DNA of 34,680 nucleotides from Chlamydiota bacterium (GTDB lineage Bacteria; Chlamydiota; Chlamydiia; Chlamydiales; RGXB01): NCBI GenBank assembly GCA_010031885.1, contig RGYU01000007.1, positions 1 to 34,680 of the forward strand, read 5' to 3'. Shown piece by piece: positions 1 to 9,145 of this stretch (position 1 is its first letter; each line of letters starts with the position of its first letter). The notes under the pieces were generated by a model. It saw only the letters and a program-made list of their open reading frames with translations, ran no database searches and was not told where the DNA came from. The position numbers and the translations under genes were made by a program.

Positions 1-50
1 TGCCAATTAAGCGCTCTTTTTCACTTTTTTTGTTAAAAACTGATCTCTTT

Positions 51-88
51 AAAAACCCTTTATAGGGGCTTTAAGGGCCCTTTTTTTA
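51..88 (+). terminator. Possible rho-independent terminator of an upstream gene
   Basis: A short G/C stem (GGGC at 66-69 with GCCC at 77-80) is followed directly by seven T residues at 81-87, preceded by an A run at 51-55. The stem is short and alternative pairings exist, so this is weak. The rest of 1-203 is AT-rich leader with no gene that I can support. Confidence 0.3.
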
Positions 89-239
89 CCAAAACATGTG
101 GTTTTGCATCTTTAAGTTCTGGTATGATGAACGGGCAAAAAAAACCCTCCTCTTTAGAAAGAATTTTTGATTGCACCTATTATCTTGAAAAGGTTAAAAG
201 CTCGTGAGAAGAGGTATTTTAGGGCGGGATGTACTGAAT

Positions 240-3200
240 ATGTTAAATGTCCGCAAACTGAAGCAGGATTTTTCGCAAAATGTGCTGAAAGAGGGTAAAA
301 CCCTTTTTGATGAGAAGAAGGTGATGTCTGTCAAGATTCTTGAGCTTGACGACTCCAAAGTCCGTATCAGCGCAAAAGTCCTTGGTCAATATGACAACAC
401 TTATGAAAGTGTGATTGAAATTGACCGGATCGAATGCGAAATGATCGATTCCGATTGTGACTGCCCCTATCGCTATGATTGTCAGCATATCGCGGCCGTT
501 CTTTATTATTTAGAAATTCATTTAGATGAGATCCTGGTCAACTTCAGCAGGGAAAATGATCTACAGACAAGCGACGATGTTTCTGTCCATCTTTTAGAAA
601 TTGTAAAAGAGGCTGCAGAAAAAGAGGAGATGCGTCAGGGTGTACAATTCCAGAAAGAGGTTTTGGAAGAATATCAACTGAGTGCAAAAATTCTTGCTGA
701 ATCTCCATTTTTCTTGCCAATTGAAGAGCGCACATATGATCGTGCTGAGCTTCAAATTATTTTTCAGCTCCCGGTAGAGCAAGAGGGGACTAAGCCGATT
801 GTAGAAATGCAATTTGCCCTAAGACTGCCCTCAAGGTCGAAGCCTCTATTTATTTTGAACGTGAAAGATTTTATCGAGGGGATACGCCACGAGGAGTACC
901 TTATCCTCTCTGGAAAACGGTATCTTTTTTCATTGGATTCATTTCCAAAAGAGCATCGAGGAATCGTGAGAATGATCATTGATTATTCCCGTTTCCACGA
1001 TAAGGCTGTTACTGAAAAAGGGCAGCGTTCCGCTTATATAGAGGCAAAAACGTTCGGCTTGGTTCTTGCAGAATCCTACGCGATTGCGATGCAAGAGCTG
1101 GAGGGAAAGCGATCCGGTTTTTCACAAGAAGAATTTTTAAATTTACCATGTATCTATTTTGATACGATAGAGGAGCCTCTAAATTTTTCGGTGGCCCCTG
1201 TATCTTTCAATATGAATATTGAATACATAGATCCACCAGCATCAAAAGTATTGATCAATCCTACAATCATCGTCGATCAACAGCAGGTGATCTTGGAGGA
1301 GGTTCGTTTCTTCGAATGTGCATATCCAGGATTAATCCATAATAATGTCTATTATCGGTTTAAACCTGAGATCAAACGTGCCCACTTGCAGCATCTTTTT
1401 ACTCTTCGTTCCATGACAGTTCCACATCCTCTTTTAGGAACATTTATTGAAAATGGTCTTGTGGAATTAGGGAAATTTTCCAAAATCACGCATGAGAAAG
1501 GGCGCCAATTCTACCCAACACTCCCGTTTGTTGGTACACTTAAGGCAATTTGTGATCTTTCCTACCTGGATGGAGAGCTTGAGGCCAATTTGTCATTTGA
1601 CTATGGAACATTTACAGTACCCTCTTCTCATTTAAAATTAGCCTACGAGGAGGCTTGTCGTTTTGTACAGGATGTGGGTGTTTTGGCTAGAGATCTTGTG
1701 CATGAAGCTAAAATCTTAAGAGAGCTGTTTCAAGATTTTCAATTTCTTGAAGAAAGCGGCCATTTTATAGCACGCAGCGATAAAAAAATTATTGAGTTCA
1801 TGACTGAGGTTGTCCCTAAGTTTAATACCACCGTTACCTTTAACTGCCCTCAAAATTTATTGGATCAGTTCATTTATGACAAAACTCGTTTTGGTCTAAA
1901 TCTTGTCCATTTAGATCGTATGGATGCCTATATGATCGAGCTAAAAGTCGACGGAGATTTAAAGGGCGTAACAATGGACCGTTTATGGGAGTGTATACTC
2001 TCCAAAAGGGCTTTTTTGGAGCTTGAATCACCTAAAAATTCCCATAAAAAATCCGCGGAAAAAGTGCGGCAGATTCCTAAAATTTTGGTACTTAATCTTG
2101 AGGAGATGCAAAGTATTGCTCAACTTTTTGATGAGCTTGGAATTTTGCGCCTAGAGAATTACAAATTCGAGTGTCCTATCTGGTCCTTGGCCAATATAGA
2201 TGCCTCCAATTTTGAGGGCCTACCAGTTGATGTTAAAATTTCAGACAAGCTTTTAGATATACGTCGGCAAATGCTGGGTGAAAAAACCTTGGATTTTACT
2301 CCAATACCCTCAGTTATAAAAGCTGAATTACGTGCTTATCAAAAAGATGGTGTCCATTGGTTAGAGAGGCTACGAGGCATGTATCTTTCGGGTATTCTCG
2401 CGGATGACATGGGATTGGGAAAAACATTACAGGCGATTACCTCCATTACACAAATGCATGCGCTCCATCCTGGGAGTACTACGATGATCATTTGTCCAAC
2501 ATCTCTTTTGTATAACTGGTATGAAGAATTCAAAAAATTCAATCCTGGATTTAAGGTTGCAGTCATTGATGGAATCCCGGGGCAGCGTAAACGTTTGATC
2601 AAAATGATTCGTGAATACGATGCTGTGATCACAACTTATAGTTTAATCCAGAAAGACATCGAACTTTATGAGGAATTTGTCTTTAAGTATGTGGTTTTGG
2701 ATGAAGCTCAGCACATCAAAAACCGTGCAACCCGTAATGCCAAATCGGTAAAACAGATAAAGGCTGATCATCGATTGATCTTATCTGGAACCCCTATCGA
2801 GAACTCTTTAGATGAGCTTTGGAGCCTATTTGATTTCTTGATGCCCCGCTTTTTAGGATCCTATGATCGATTTATCGAGCGTTATATCCGCCCAACTGGA
2901 GAGGAGCTTACCCGCAACTTGCAATATCTGCGTAAAAAGGTAGCCCCATTTATCTTAAGAAGGATGAAGGCCGATGTTTTAGACGACCTACCCCCGGTCT
3001 CCGAAATCGTCTACCACACGCAGCTTACACCCGTTCAGCAGGAGCTTTACCGCTCCTACGCCGCATCCGCGAAAGACGAACTTACACGACTTGTGGAAAG
3101 AGATGGTTTTGACAAGGTACAGATTCACGTCCTTGCAACACTCACCCGCTTAAAGCAGATCTGCTGCCACCCAGGGATCTTTGCCAAAGAGCACCCGGAG

Positions 3201-3719
3201 CCTCAAGATTCTGCAAAGTACGAAATGTTGATGGAACTTCTCAACACCTTGATCGAAGGTGGCCACAAGACTGTCATTTTCTCACAGTACACTAAAATGT
3301 TACAAATCATCCGAAATGATTTACAGAAGGCGGGCATCCGCTTCTGCTATCTTGATGGTGCAAGCAAAAATAGATTGGATCTTGTGAAAGAATTCAATGA
3401 GGATGCGCACATACCAGTTTTCCTAGTATCCCTAAAGGCTGGTGGTACAGGTTTGAATCTTACTGGTGCAGATACGGTGATCCATTACGACATGTGGTGG
3501 AACCCCGCGGTACAAAGTCAGGCTACTGACCGCGTCCACCGATTGGGACAAGAAAGGAACGTATCAGTTTACAAACTCATTTCGAAAAACACGATCGAAG
3601 AAAAGATTGTTGAAATGCAAAATCGGAAGAAAGGGCTTGTTAAAAAGGTTGTCACTTGTGACGAAGAGGCGCTCTCCAAGCTCACATGGGAAGATGTTCT
3701 CGAACTCTTGGAAACCTAA
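240..3719 (+). CDS. SWIM zinc-finger SNF2-family helicase/ATPase
   Basis: Large superfamily 2 DNA-translocase-like ATPase of the bacterial SNF2 type, about 1160 aa. Near the N-terminus there is a SWIM-type zinc motif (CDC followed by CQH, about residues 73-83 from the ATG). A long family-specific middle region follows, then the SNF2 core in the last third: Walker A MGLGKT (Lys at about residue 728), DEAQ box (about residue 821), an SGTPIEN motif, and C-terminal helicase motifs with GGTGLNL and WWNPAVQSQATDRVHRLGQ. The frame is open upstream to a GTG at 204; I prefer the ATG at 240 because the conserved-looking sequence begins there, but a GGGCGGG about 12 nt upstream is an imperfect ribosome site, so 204 stays possible. 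From memory, Chlamydia also carries a SNF2 gene of this size directly before mreB. Likely role: chromatin or transcription-complex remodelling; substrate unknown. Strong hairpin downstream. Confidence 0.93.
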   Translation: MLNVRKLKQDFSQNVLKEGKTLFDEKKVMSVKILELDDSKVRISAKVLGQYDNTYESVIEIDRIECEMIDSDCDCPYRYDCQHIAAVLYYLEIHLDEILVNFSRENDLQTSDDVSVHLLEIVKEAAEKEEMRQGVQFQKEVLEEYQLSAKILAESPFFLPIEERTYDRAELQIIFQLPVEQEGTKPIVEMQFALRLPSRSKPLFILNVKDFIEGIRHEEYLILSGKRYLFSLDSFPKEHRGIVRMIIDYSRFHDKAVTEKGQRSAYIEAKTFGLVLAESYAIAMQELEGKRSGFSQEEFLNLPCIYFDTIEEPLNFSVAPVSFNMNIEYIDPPASKVLINPTIIVDQQQVILEEVRFFECAYPGLIHNNVYYRFKPEIKRAHLQHLFTLRSMTVPHPLLGTFIENGLVELGKFSKITHEKGRQFYPTLPFVGTLKAICDLSYLDGELEANLSFDYGTFTVPSSHLKLAYEEACRFVQDVGVLARDLVHEAKILRELFQDFQFLEESGHFIARSDKKIIEFMTEVVPKFNTTVTFNCPQNLLDQFIYDKTRFGLNLVHLDRMDAYMIELKVDGDLKGVTMDRLWECILSKRAFLELESPKNSHKKSAEKVRQIPKILVLNLEEMQSIAQLFDELGILRLENYKFECPIWSLANIDASNFEGLPVDVKISDKLLDIRRQMLGEKTLDFTPIPSVIKAELRAYQKDGVHWLERLRGMYLSGILADDMGLGKTLQAITSITQMHALHPGSTTMIICPTSLLYNWYEEFKKFNPGFKVAVIDGIPGQRKRLIKMIREYDAVITTYSLIQKDIELYEEFVFKYVVLDEAQHIKNRATRNAKSVKQIKADHRLILSGTPIENSLDELWSLFDFLMPRFLGSYDRFIERYIRPTGEELTRNLQYLRKKVAPFILRRMKADVLDDLPPVSEIVYHTQLTPVQQELYRSYAASAKDELTRLVERDGFDKVQIHVLATLTRLKQICCHPGIFAKEHPEPQDSAKYEMLMELLNTLIEGGHKTVIFSQYTKMLQIIRNDLQKAGIRFCYLDGASKNRLDLVKEFNEDAHIPVFLVSLKAGGTGLNLTGADTVIHYDMWWNPAVQSQATDRVHRLGQERNVSVYKLISKNTIEEKIVEMQNRKKGLVKKVVTCDEEALSKLTWEDVLELLET

Positions 3720-3744
3720 AAAGTCTTCATTTTTCAATCGATGC

Positions 3745-3785
3745 AACAAACCAAGTAAATTTCTTTACTTGGTTTGTTTACTTGA
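3745..3785 (+). terminator. Strong hairpin terminator after the SNF2 gene
   Basis: A perfect 15-bp inverted repeat (3745-3759 with 3764-3778) with a 4-nt TTTC loop begins 26 nt after the SNF2 stop. It is followed by a T-rich stretch rather than a pure T tract. Being symmetrical, it may also serve the leftward genes that end at 3843. Confidence 0.7.
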
Positions 3786-3842
3786 TGGTTTTATAATCCA
3801 TTGTGCGACGTCTATTGAAGTTAAGGTTGGTAAATTCATTTT

Positions 3843-4124
3843 TTATTTTTTCTCAAGGCCAATGAGGCTTTTCAATTTTTGAAACAAATTTATCTTTTTT
3901 GATGTAGTTACTAAGTAGATTTGATTGATAAAAGATCCCCCCTGATCTGGAAAAACTTCTATGGATTCTGGTTTGTCCACAATAGATTCTCTTTTCTTAA
4001 AGATAACCTTTAGATCTTCTGAAATTTCATTCGACAGATCTGCATGAAGGGAGTTTTGACATAAATTGCATATTAAAAATAATTTAACCGCACCACATAA
4101 TGGAAAGGTTTTAAACAAATTCAA
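3843..4124 (-). CDS. Small possible secreted protein, TTG start
   Basis: An open frame of 93 codons whose only possible start is TTG at 4124; there is no ATG in the frame. The first 28 residues resemble a signal peptide: a basic residue, a hydrophobic stretch (about residues 8-20) and a small-residue site ending LHA. The mature part is charged and ends in a basic C-terminus. It overlaps the 3' end of the decayed phosphatase frame by 14 nt, which would fit translational coupling, with a GGGA a few nt before the TTG. I do not recognise the family. Because its upstream partner is broken, this could also be a non-expressed remnant. Confidence 0.4.
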   Translation of the reverse strand: MNLFKTFPLCGAVKLFLICNLCQNSLHADLSNEISEDLKVIFKKRESIVDKPESIEVFPDQGGSFINQIYLVTTSKKINLFQKLKSLIGLEKK

Positions 4125-4707
4125 TGTCCCATCCTTTTGACGACGGTTTAATTTTTAAAAGTTCGTAATTTTTGACTTGCATTAAGGGTGGTACATCTAA
4201 AATAAAACACAATTCAAACAAAAGACGCCCATGGCCTACAATTAAAGGGTGTTGGTGAAAAGTTTGCGCAAGAGAGATACCTTTTATCATTCTTGTCCTA
4301 AAAGCAGCTCTTGGCTCTACACCTTTTTCATCTGTACACTGCGGATCTTCCAATTCTTTGCGCTCCAGAGAGTACATTTCTTCACTTGATATACCCTCAA
4401 GCTAACCCCAGTTACACTCAGAAAGCTCAGAAACAATTTGGAAGGATGCTTTTGGATGCACCTGGTGGATTAGTCGGGCTGTCTGAAGTGCACATGAAAG
4501 GGGACAAGTGACAATACAATCAATTCGCAAATTGGTACTCGATGAAGCAAAACTTTGCGCTTCCAAAACACCCTTTTCATTTAGAGGGATATCTTTTTGG
4601 CCTTGGCAGAGTTTTTTGTGGTTCCAATCAGTCTCTGCATGGCGCAAAGAAAAGAAATGCCTGGGTTCAATTTTACCTAGATTTTCTGAGGCATCTTTAT
4701 TTTTCAT
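4111..4707 (-). pseudogene. Histidine phosphatase (phosphoglycerate-mutase-like), interrupted by an in-frame amber codon
   Basis: The frame encodes a histidine phosphatase superfamily protein of about 198 codons. The N-terminal half has the catalytic RHAETDWN motif, the second-arginine region (GQKDIPLNEKG) and ends at ECNWG. The second half resumes in the same frame with LEG, forming the family motif NWG-x-LEG, and continues to the second catalytic histidine in PLIVGHGRLLFE. Between them, at 4404-4402, is a single TAG codon, and there is no frameshift. The start at 4707 has a good ribosome site (AAAGGGG at 4720-4714). A sigma70-like promoter lies upstream. Known family role: phosphatase or mutase on small phosphorylated metabolites; the substrate cannot be told. 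Either a recent nonsense mutation, a sequencing error, or (less likely) readthrough. An ATG just after the stop could restart translation, but the product would lack the catalytic RHG-type histidine. Confidence 0.8.
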
Positions 4708-4779
4708 AAAAAACCCCTTTAACAATCCATTTTTTCAAGGAGCCGACAATGAACAAATCGCTAAGTCATTAAGAATTTG

Positions 4780-4808
4780 TGTATATTAGGTAAAATCAGA
4801 GTAATCAA
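4780..4808 (-). promoter_or_regulatory. Sigma70/sigma66-type promoter for the phosphatase gene
   Basis: On the minus strand TTGATT (4808-4803) and TATACA (4785-4780) are separated by exactly 17 nt. It lies about 75 nt upstream of the phosphatase start. Confidence 0.5.
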
Positions 4809-5196
4809 ATTTAGATATCAATTCAAAGCAAATCAAGCTAGCAACTATCTTTTCTGACTTTTCTTCAAATAGAACCAACAAAAAAAGAGAAATTAAAGCT
4901 AAAAAATCAACAGAGGAACGAATTGGTATCTGTCGCATGGGGTGATTTACTTGTATAGGGGAGGAACTTGAAGAGATCATCTGTTTTATTGCATGAAACT
5001 CTATGGATCTTGAGGAGGGAAATTTAAGTGAAATCGAAAGGGCTCTAATTCATCAATTTATAGGTAATCTTGATCAAACAAGTATCTGTCTAAAGGACAA
5101 AAGGGAGCAATAAGGGAAAACTTGTTAAAATTGAAGACAAATTTTGTCTCTTTTGGTACGGTTATATTTTTAAAACAAAGACCTTTTAGGACCATC
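4809..5196. other. Intergenic stretch before mreB, no supported gene
   Basis: AT-rich divergent region between the phosphatase promoter and mreB. It holds a 64-codon minus-strand open frame (4786-4980) and a 36-codon plus-strand frame (5003-5113) without clear ribosome sites or recognisable motifs; I do not call either. The mreB promoter is probably inside but no clean -35/-10 pair stands out. Confidence 0.5.
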
Positions 5197-6276
5197 ATGA
5201 ACTCTACGCTAAAAAAGTATGAGCTGCTTTCCCAGATTGCAGATGCATTCCAGTCCAGATGGCAACGCCTTGCCAGCCTTTTTACAAGTGATATTGGTAT
5301 CGACTTGGGGACGGCAAATACCCTTGTATACGTACGAGGTAAGGGAATCGTGTTGCAAGAACCTTCCGTTGTTGCGGTCGATTCGGTTTCTAACGAAGTT
5401 TTAGCGGTTGGTCAAAAAGCCAAGGCGATGTTAGGAAAAACACCTCGTAAAATCCATGCGGTAAGACCCATGAAGGATGGGGTAATCGCCGATTTTGAGA
5501 TTGCTGAGGGAATGTTGAAAGAATTGATTCGTCGTGTAAATCCCTCTAGAACTTTTTTTCGCCCGCGTATTTTAATCGCTGTTCCCTCTGGAATCACCGG
5601 TGTGGAAAAACGGGCGGTTGAAGATTCGGCTATACGAGCCGGAGCCCAAGAGGTCATGCTGATTGAGGAACCGATGGCAGCTGCAATCGGCGTAGATCTG
5701 CCCGTGCATGAACCTTATGCAAGTATGATTGTCGACATCGGGGGTGGTACTACTGAAATAGCGATCATTTCTTTAGGCGGTATTGTAGAGTCAAAGTCGC
5801 TGCGTATCGGAGGTGACGAGTTTGATGAATGCATTATTAATTACATGCGCCGCACTTACAATTTGATGATTGGTCCAAGAACTGCTGAAGATATCAAAAT
5901 TGCAATTGGTTCTGCGTATCCGCTAGGTGACAACGAATTGGAAATGGAAGTACGTGGTCGCGATCAGGTGGCTGGTTTGCCAATTACAAAAAGGATTAAC
6001 TCAGTTGAGATTAGGGAGTGTCTTGCTGAGCCGATTCAGCAAATCATAGAAAGCATTCGGATGATCCTTGAAAAATGTCCACCCGAACTCTCTGCGGACC
6101 TTGTAGAGCGTGGAATTGTGCTTGCAGGGGGAGGCGCTTTAATCAAAGGCCTTGACAAGCATATCATCAAGGAGTGTGGTTTGCCTGTTATTGTGGCTCC
6201 AAATCCACTACTAGCGGTTTGTCTGGGTACAGGAAAAGCTCTTGAGCATTTGGATACGTTCAAAAAGCGTAGCTAG
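5197..6276 (+). CDS. mreB: Rod-shape-determining protein MreB
   Basis: Bacterial actin homologue of about 359 aa that polymerises under the inner membrane and directs peptidoglycan synthesis. In Chlamydiae, which mostly lack FtsZ, MreB is the key division-plane organiser (established for the phylum). Actin-fold signatures are all present: phosphate-1 motif [13 protein letters not shown], connect/phosphate-2 region [12 protein letters not shown], and adenosine motif [15 protein letters not shown] near the C-terminus. The ATG at 5197 is preceded by AGGA at 5 nt spacing. The frame is open further upstream to a TTG at 5122, but that extension lacks a convincing start. About 30 residues precede the first actin strand, including an amphipathic-looking segment ([17 protein letters not shown]) that could bind membrane. 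Follows the SNF2 gene on the same strand, separated by the decayed minus-strand insert. Confidence 0.97.
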   Translation: MNSTLKKYELLSQIADAFQSRWQRLASLFTSDIGIDLGTANTLVYVRGKGIVLQEPSVVAVDSVSNEVLAVGQKAKAMLGKTPRKIHAVRPMKDGVIADFEIAEGMLKELIRRVNPSRTFFRPRILIAVPSGITGVEKRAVEDSAIRAGAQEVMLIEEPMAAAIGVDLPVHEPYASMIVDIGGGTTEIAIISLGGIVESKSLRIGGDEFDECIINYMRRTYNLMIGPRTAEDIKIAIGSAYPLGDNELEMEVRGRDQVAGLPITKRINSVEIRECLAEPIQQIIESIRMILEKCPPELSADLVERGIVLAGGGALIKGLDKHIIKECGLPVIVAPNPLLAVCLGTGKALEHLDTFKKRS

Positions 6277-6296
6277 TTTAGTCACAAAGCTCGATT

Positions 6297-6328
6297 AAAA
6301 GAGGGACCAAAAGTCCCTCTTTTTTTTT
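6297..6328. terminator. Bidirectional terminator between mreB and ndk
   Basis: GAGGGAC (6301-6307) pairs with GTCCCTC (6313-6319) around a 5-nt loop, flanked by AAAA before and nine T residues after, so it can end both the rightward mreB transcript and the leftward ndk transcript. Confidence 0.88.
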
Positions 6329-6330
6329 GG

Positions 6331-6780
6331 TTAGGCGTTGATGTGTGCCCAGTTGATGTCAACGAGATCGGATAGGTCAAAAAAGTAATTCACCTCTTTC
6401 ATCCCGTTCTCAGCGCTGTCAGATCCGTGAACCGCATTTTCACCGATGCTAGAGCCAAAACGCTTACGCACAGTACCCTCTTGTGCATGTGCTGGGTTTG
6501 TTGCACCAATAAAATCGCGATGCGCAGAAACCGCGTGCTTACCTTCGATTGCCATCACAACACAAGGGCCACTCATCATGAAACTTACAAGCTCTTCAAA
6601 GAAAGGGCGTTCTTTGTGAACTTCGTAAAAACCTTCCGCAGTTTTACGATCCATGTGGATAAGTTTAATCCCTCGGATTTTGAACGATGGATGTTTCTCG
6701 TACATAGAGAGAATTTCGCCTGCGTGACGTTTGCGAACTGCATCAGGTTTGATGATCGCAAGTGCCATTTCTGTTTCCAT
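6331..6780 (-). CDS. ndk: Nucleoside diphosphate kinase
   Basis: NDK, 149 aa, moves the terminal phosphate from a nucleoside triphosphate (mostly ATP) to a diphosphate through a phosphohistidine. The N-terminal ALAIIKPDAVRK strand, the middle SGPCVVMAIEG segment and the active-site motif ENAVHGSDSAENG with the catalytic histidine are intact. The C-terminus is about 8 residues longer than typical 141-aa bacterial forms. The ATG at 6780 has an AGGAG ribosome site 6 nt upstream and a near-consensus promoter further up. It appears to be a single-gene unit, ended by the shared hairpin at 6297-6328. Confidence 0.97.
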   Translation of the reverse strand: METEMALAIIKPDAVRKRHAGEILSMYEKHPSFKIRGIKLIHMDRKTAEGFYEVHKERPFFEELVSFMMSGPCVVMAIEGKHAVSAHRDFIGATNPAHAQEGTVRKRFGSSIGENAVHGSDSAENGMKEVNYFFDLSDLVDINWAHINA

Positions 6781-6882
6781 GGTAGACTCCTGGCTTTTAT
6801 TGAAAGTTATGATGGATTCTAGTTGACCGAGACAAACCAGTTTTTTAAGTTTTTTGGGTCTAAAACTAAAATTTTCGTGCTT

Positions 6883-6911
6883 ATTTTAACCCGAATCTTT
6901 GGTTTAGTCAA
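6883..6911 (-). promoter_or_regulatory. Near-consensus sigma70-type promoter for ndk
   Basis: Minus strand TTGACT (6911-6906), 17-nt spacer, TAAAAT (6888-6883). It lies about 100 nt upstream of the ndk start, giving a fairly long leader. Confidence 0.65.
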
Positions 6912-6983
6912 GCCAAAGCAAAAGTAGCAAACAGGAGATTTATTCTTGAAGGGGATGTCAATAAATAAGTTTTTTAAAAAATA

Positions 6984-7709
6984 TTATTTGATAGAGAACT
7001 GGTTGCCAAGGTAAGACTGTAATACCTCCTGGTTAGAGCAAAGGTAATCCGGAGAGCCCTCGTGGGTAACAACCCCTTTTTGGACGAGGTAACAACGATT
7101 GGCTATTTTAAAGATTTCTCTTACATTATGATCTGTAATTAAAAAGCTGATCCCTTTTTTCGACAAATCTAAGATGAGCTCCTTGAGCTCTTCAATTGTA
7201 ACAGGGTCGATTGCAGCAAACGGTTCATCGAGGAGGAGCAGTTGAGGATTTTGGATGAGTGTTCGGGCTATTTCCAATCTTCTGCGCTCCCCGCCTGAAA
7301 GGGTTGGAGACGGTTTTTTTCGCAAGTGGGTGAGCTTGAATTCCTCCAAAAGCATCTCGAGCCGCTCTTTTTTTAAAGCTTTCGACAGGGGCATTGTTTC
7401 TAGAATTACAATTAAGTTTTCTTCGACGCTCATCTGACGAAAAATCGAGGGTTCTTGAGCAAGGTATCCCATCCCCAGTTTAGCCCTTTGGTCTATAGAA
7501 ATGCGAGTGATTGGCTGTTGATTCAACAGAATTTCACCCTGGTCGGGATCCTCTAAGCCCATAATCATGTAAAAAGCGGTGGTTTTTCCAGCCCCGTTAG
7601 GGCCCAAAAGCCCAACAATTTCACTTTTGTGAATTTCAATGCTGATATTTTGAACAACTAACCGGCCATTATACTCTTTAGAGAGCTTTTTCACGTTTAA
7701 AAGGGTCAT
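6984..7709 (-). CDS. lptB: LPS export ABC transporter ATP-binding protein LptB
   Basis: ABC ATPase of 241 aa, the usual LptB length. It shows Walker A GPNGAGKTT (about residues 35-43), Q-loop region, signature LSGGERRRLEIAR, Walker B LLLLDEPFAAIDP and the switch histidine in ITDHNVRE. The GERRR signature and AAIDP D-loop are typical of the LptB/YhbG branch. It powers extraction of LPS from the inner membrane with LptF/LptG (not in this window). Its start overlaps the 3' end of lptC by 32 nt and lptC overlaps kdsA, so the three genes form one leftward operon linking Kdo synthesis to LPS transport. Confidence 0.95.
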   Translation of the reverse strand: MTLLNVKKLSKEYNGRLVVQNISIEIHKSEIVGLLGPNGAGKTTAFYMIMGLEDPDQGEILLNQQPITRISIDQRAKLGMGYLAQEPSIFRQMSVEENLIVILETMPLSKALKKERLEMLLEEFKLTHLRKKPSPTLSGGERRRLEIARTLIQNPQLLLLDEPFAAIDPVTIEELKELILDLSKKGISFLITDHNVREIFKIANRCYLVQKGVVTHEGSPDYLCSNQEVLQSYLGNQFSIK

Positions 7710-8253
7710 AATCCTTTAAATTTAAATCTTCAACAATGCATTCAATAGGGCCTTCTATGGTTGCAGAATAACTCAATCCGGTTTTCTGGTAGCAGATTTT
7801 CTTGGCTTTGATCCAATTTTGCTGATTATCTTCCTGAAAAATTATAGGACTTTCTGAAAGCTCAAGGTACCCTTTTTTATAATCAATAAATGCCTTTTCT
7901 GAATGAATTGTTTTTTTTTCTTTTAGATCTCTTATAAAAACATTACCTTCCAAAAAAAGGCCGTTTTTTGGGTCAAAAGTCATCAAGTCTGCGCTGAAAT
8001 CAAGGTAATCCAGATGCCCCTTAACTTTGTAGGAAACCTCTTTTTTTTGTGTGGTTTCGACCGCATCAGCTATCATGTCAAAATGGTTTGAAAAGTGGTA
8101 AGCCACACGCTCTAGTTTGTCTGCATGAAAAAACAAAACAGGTTTTTGATCAAGGCCGGCTGTGTAAAATCTCTCTTGCGATAAGGTGTTCAACAAAACA
8201 TAAAATAATAGAAAAAACCAACAGCTCAGCGCTAAAACTTTTCTTGAAAACAC
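7678..8253 (-). CDS. lptC: LptC-like LPS export protein, single membrane anchor
   Basis: A 191-aa protein with one N-terminal hydrophobic segment (about residues 6-24) and an otherwise periplasmic domain. The domain is predicted to be beta-rich, with repeated short strands such as VSYKVKGHLDYLDFSADLMTF and LFLEGNVFIRDLKEKKTIHSEKAFID, as in the OstA/LptA/LptC jellyroll fold. Size and the uncleaved-looking anchor match LptC better than LptA. Position between kdsA and lptB supports a role in passing LPS from the inner membrane complex to LptA. Primary sequence in this family is poorly conserved, so the C-versus-A assignment is partly inferred from topology and context. Overlaps kdsA by 22 nt. 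Confidence 0.8.
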   Translation of the reverse strand: MFSRKVLALSCWFFLLFYVLLNTLSQERFYTAGLDQKPVLFFHADKLERVAYHFSNHFDMIADAVETTQKKEVSYKVKGHLDYLDFSADLMTFDPKNGLFLEGNVFIRDLKEKKTIHSEKAFIDYKKGYLELSESPIIFQEDNQQNWIKAKKICYQKTGLSYSATIEGPIECIVEDLNLKDYDPFKREKAL

Positions 8254-9110
8254 AAAGGCTCTTTGGATCCAGATTCGTTTTCAAGATAAAAAGAATGGCA
8301 TTCATGGTATAGCGTTAAAGCTTTTTTTAGCAAAGGCTCAAGCTTGTCTAAAGGGTATACAGTTGTAGAGTCACTTTTTGCATTTGCCGGATCATTGTGC
8401 GTCTCTAAAAAAAGCGCTTTTGCCCCTGCAGCTACGGCGGCTAAAGCCAATTGAGGTAAAAATTCGCGCTGTCCACCCGTAAACGAGCCCCCCTTTCCAG
8501 GAAGTTGCAAAGAGTGTGTCGCATCAAAGATTGTCGGGGCAAACGGGTTCATCATCGCAAAAGATCGCATATCAACCACAAGATTGTTGTATCCAAATGT
8601 AGTGCCTCTTTCTATTAAAAACACATGGTGATTGCCACTGTTATGACATTTTTGAATTGCCTGGGACATGTCAAGCGGAGCAATAAACTGCCCTTTTTTT
8701 ATAGAAATGATCCGATTTGTCCTGGCCGCTTCAACAATCAAATCGGTTTGCCTGCATAGAAAAGCGGGGATTTGGAGAATATCTACAACTTCGCTTACCG
8801 GTTTTGCCTGGCTGTGCTCATGGATATCAGTGGTAAGCAAAAGATCAAAATAATTTTTAACCTTTTCTAAAATACGAAGGCCTTCTTCCATTCCAGGGCC
8901 GCGAAAGCTGTGAATGGATGTGCGATTCGCTTTGTCAAAACTTGCCTTGAAAACTACGGGTATACCCGTTTTTTCACTGATTGTTTTGATTTTATCGGCC
9001 ATAAAAAGAGTGTGGTCCAGTGATTCTATCACGCAGGGGCCCAAAATCACAAAAAACTTATCTAAAAGTTTGGAATAGGTGGTACTAGACATAAAGACAT
9101 TTTCGAGCAT
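8232..9110 (-). CDS. kdsA: 3-deoxy-8-phosphooctulonate synthase (Kdo-8-phosphate synthase)
   Basis: KdsA condenses phosphoenolpyruvate with arabinose-5-phosphate to Kdo-8-phosphate, the first committed step of the LPS inner core sugar. Motifs along the TIM barrel include FVILGPCVIES near the N-terminus, FKASFDKANRTS, TDIHE, LQIPAFLCRQTDL, KKGQF and the late FDATHSLQLPG and ETHNDP segments. The 292-aa length is slightly above the usual 270-285 because of the N-terminus. The ATG at 9110 is chosen since AAGGG lies about 9 nt upstream; an internal ATG at 9092 has no ribosome site. First gene of the kdsA-lptC-lptB operon, with a promoter candidate upstream and tRNA-Arg divergent. Confidence 0.97.
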   Translation of the reverse strand: MLENVFMSSTTYSKLLDKFFVILGPCVIESLDHTLFMADKIKTISEKTGIPVVFKASFDKANRTSIHSFRGPGMEEGLRILEKVKNYFDLLLTTDIHEHSQAKPVSEVVDILQIPAFLCRQTDLIVEAARTNRIISIKKGQFIAPLDMSQAIQKCHNSGNHHVFLIERGTTFGYNNLVVDMRSFAMMNPFAPTIFDATHSLQLPGKGGSFTGGQREFLPQLALAAVAAGAKALFLETHNDPANAKSDSTTVYPLDKLEPLLKKALTLYHECHSFYLENESGSKEPLCFQEKF

Positions 9111-9145
9111 AACTTTACCCTTGCATTCGAATCAAGAGATTCTCT

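Noticed and set aside
4786-4980. A 64-codon minus-strand frame upstream of the phosphatase
   Set aside because: Low-complexity Ser-rich start and hydrophobic middle, no ribosome site, and it overlaps the probable promoter of the phosphatase gene.
5003-5113. A 36-codon plus-strand open frame before mreB
   Set aside because: No ribosome site of good quality, no motif, short, and in AT-rich intergenic sequence.
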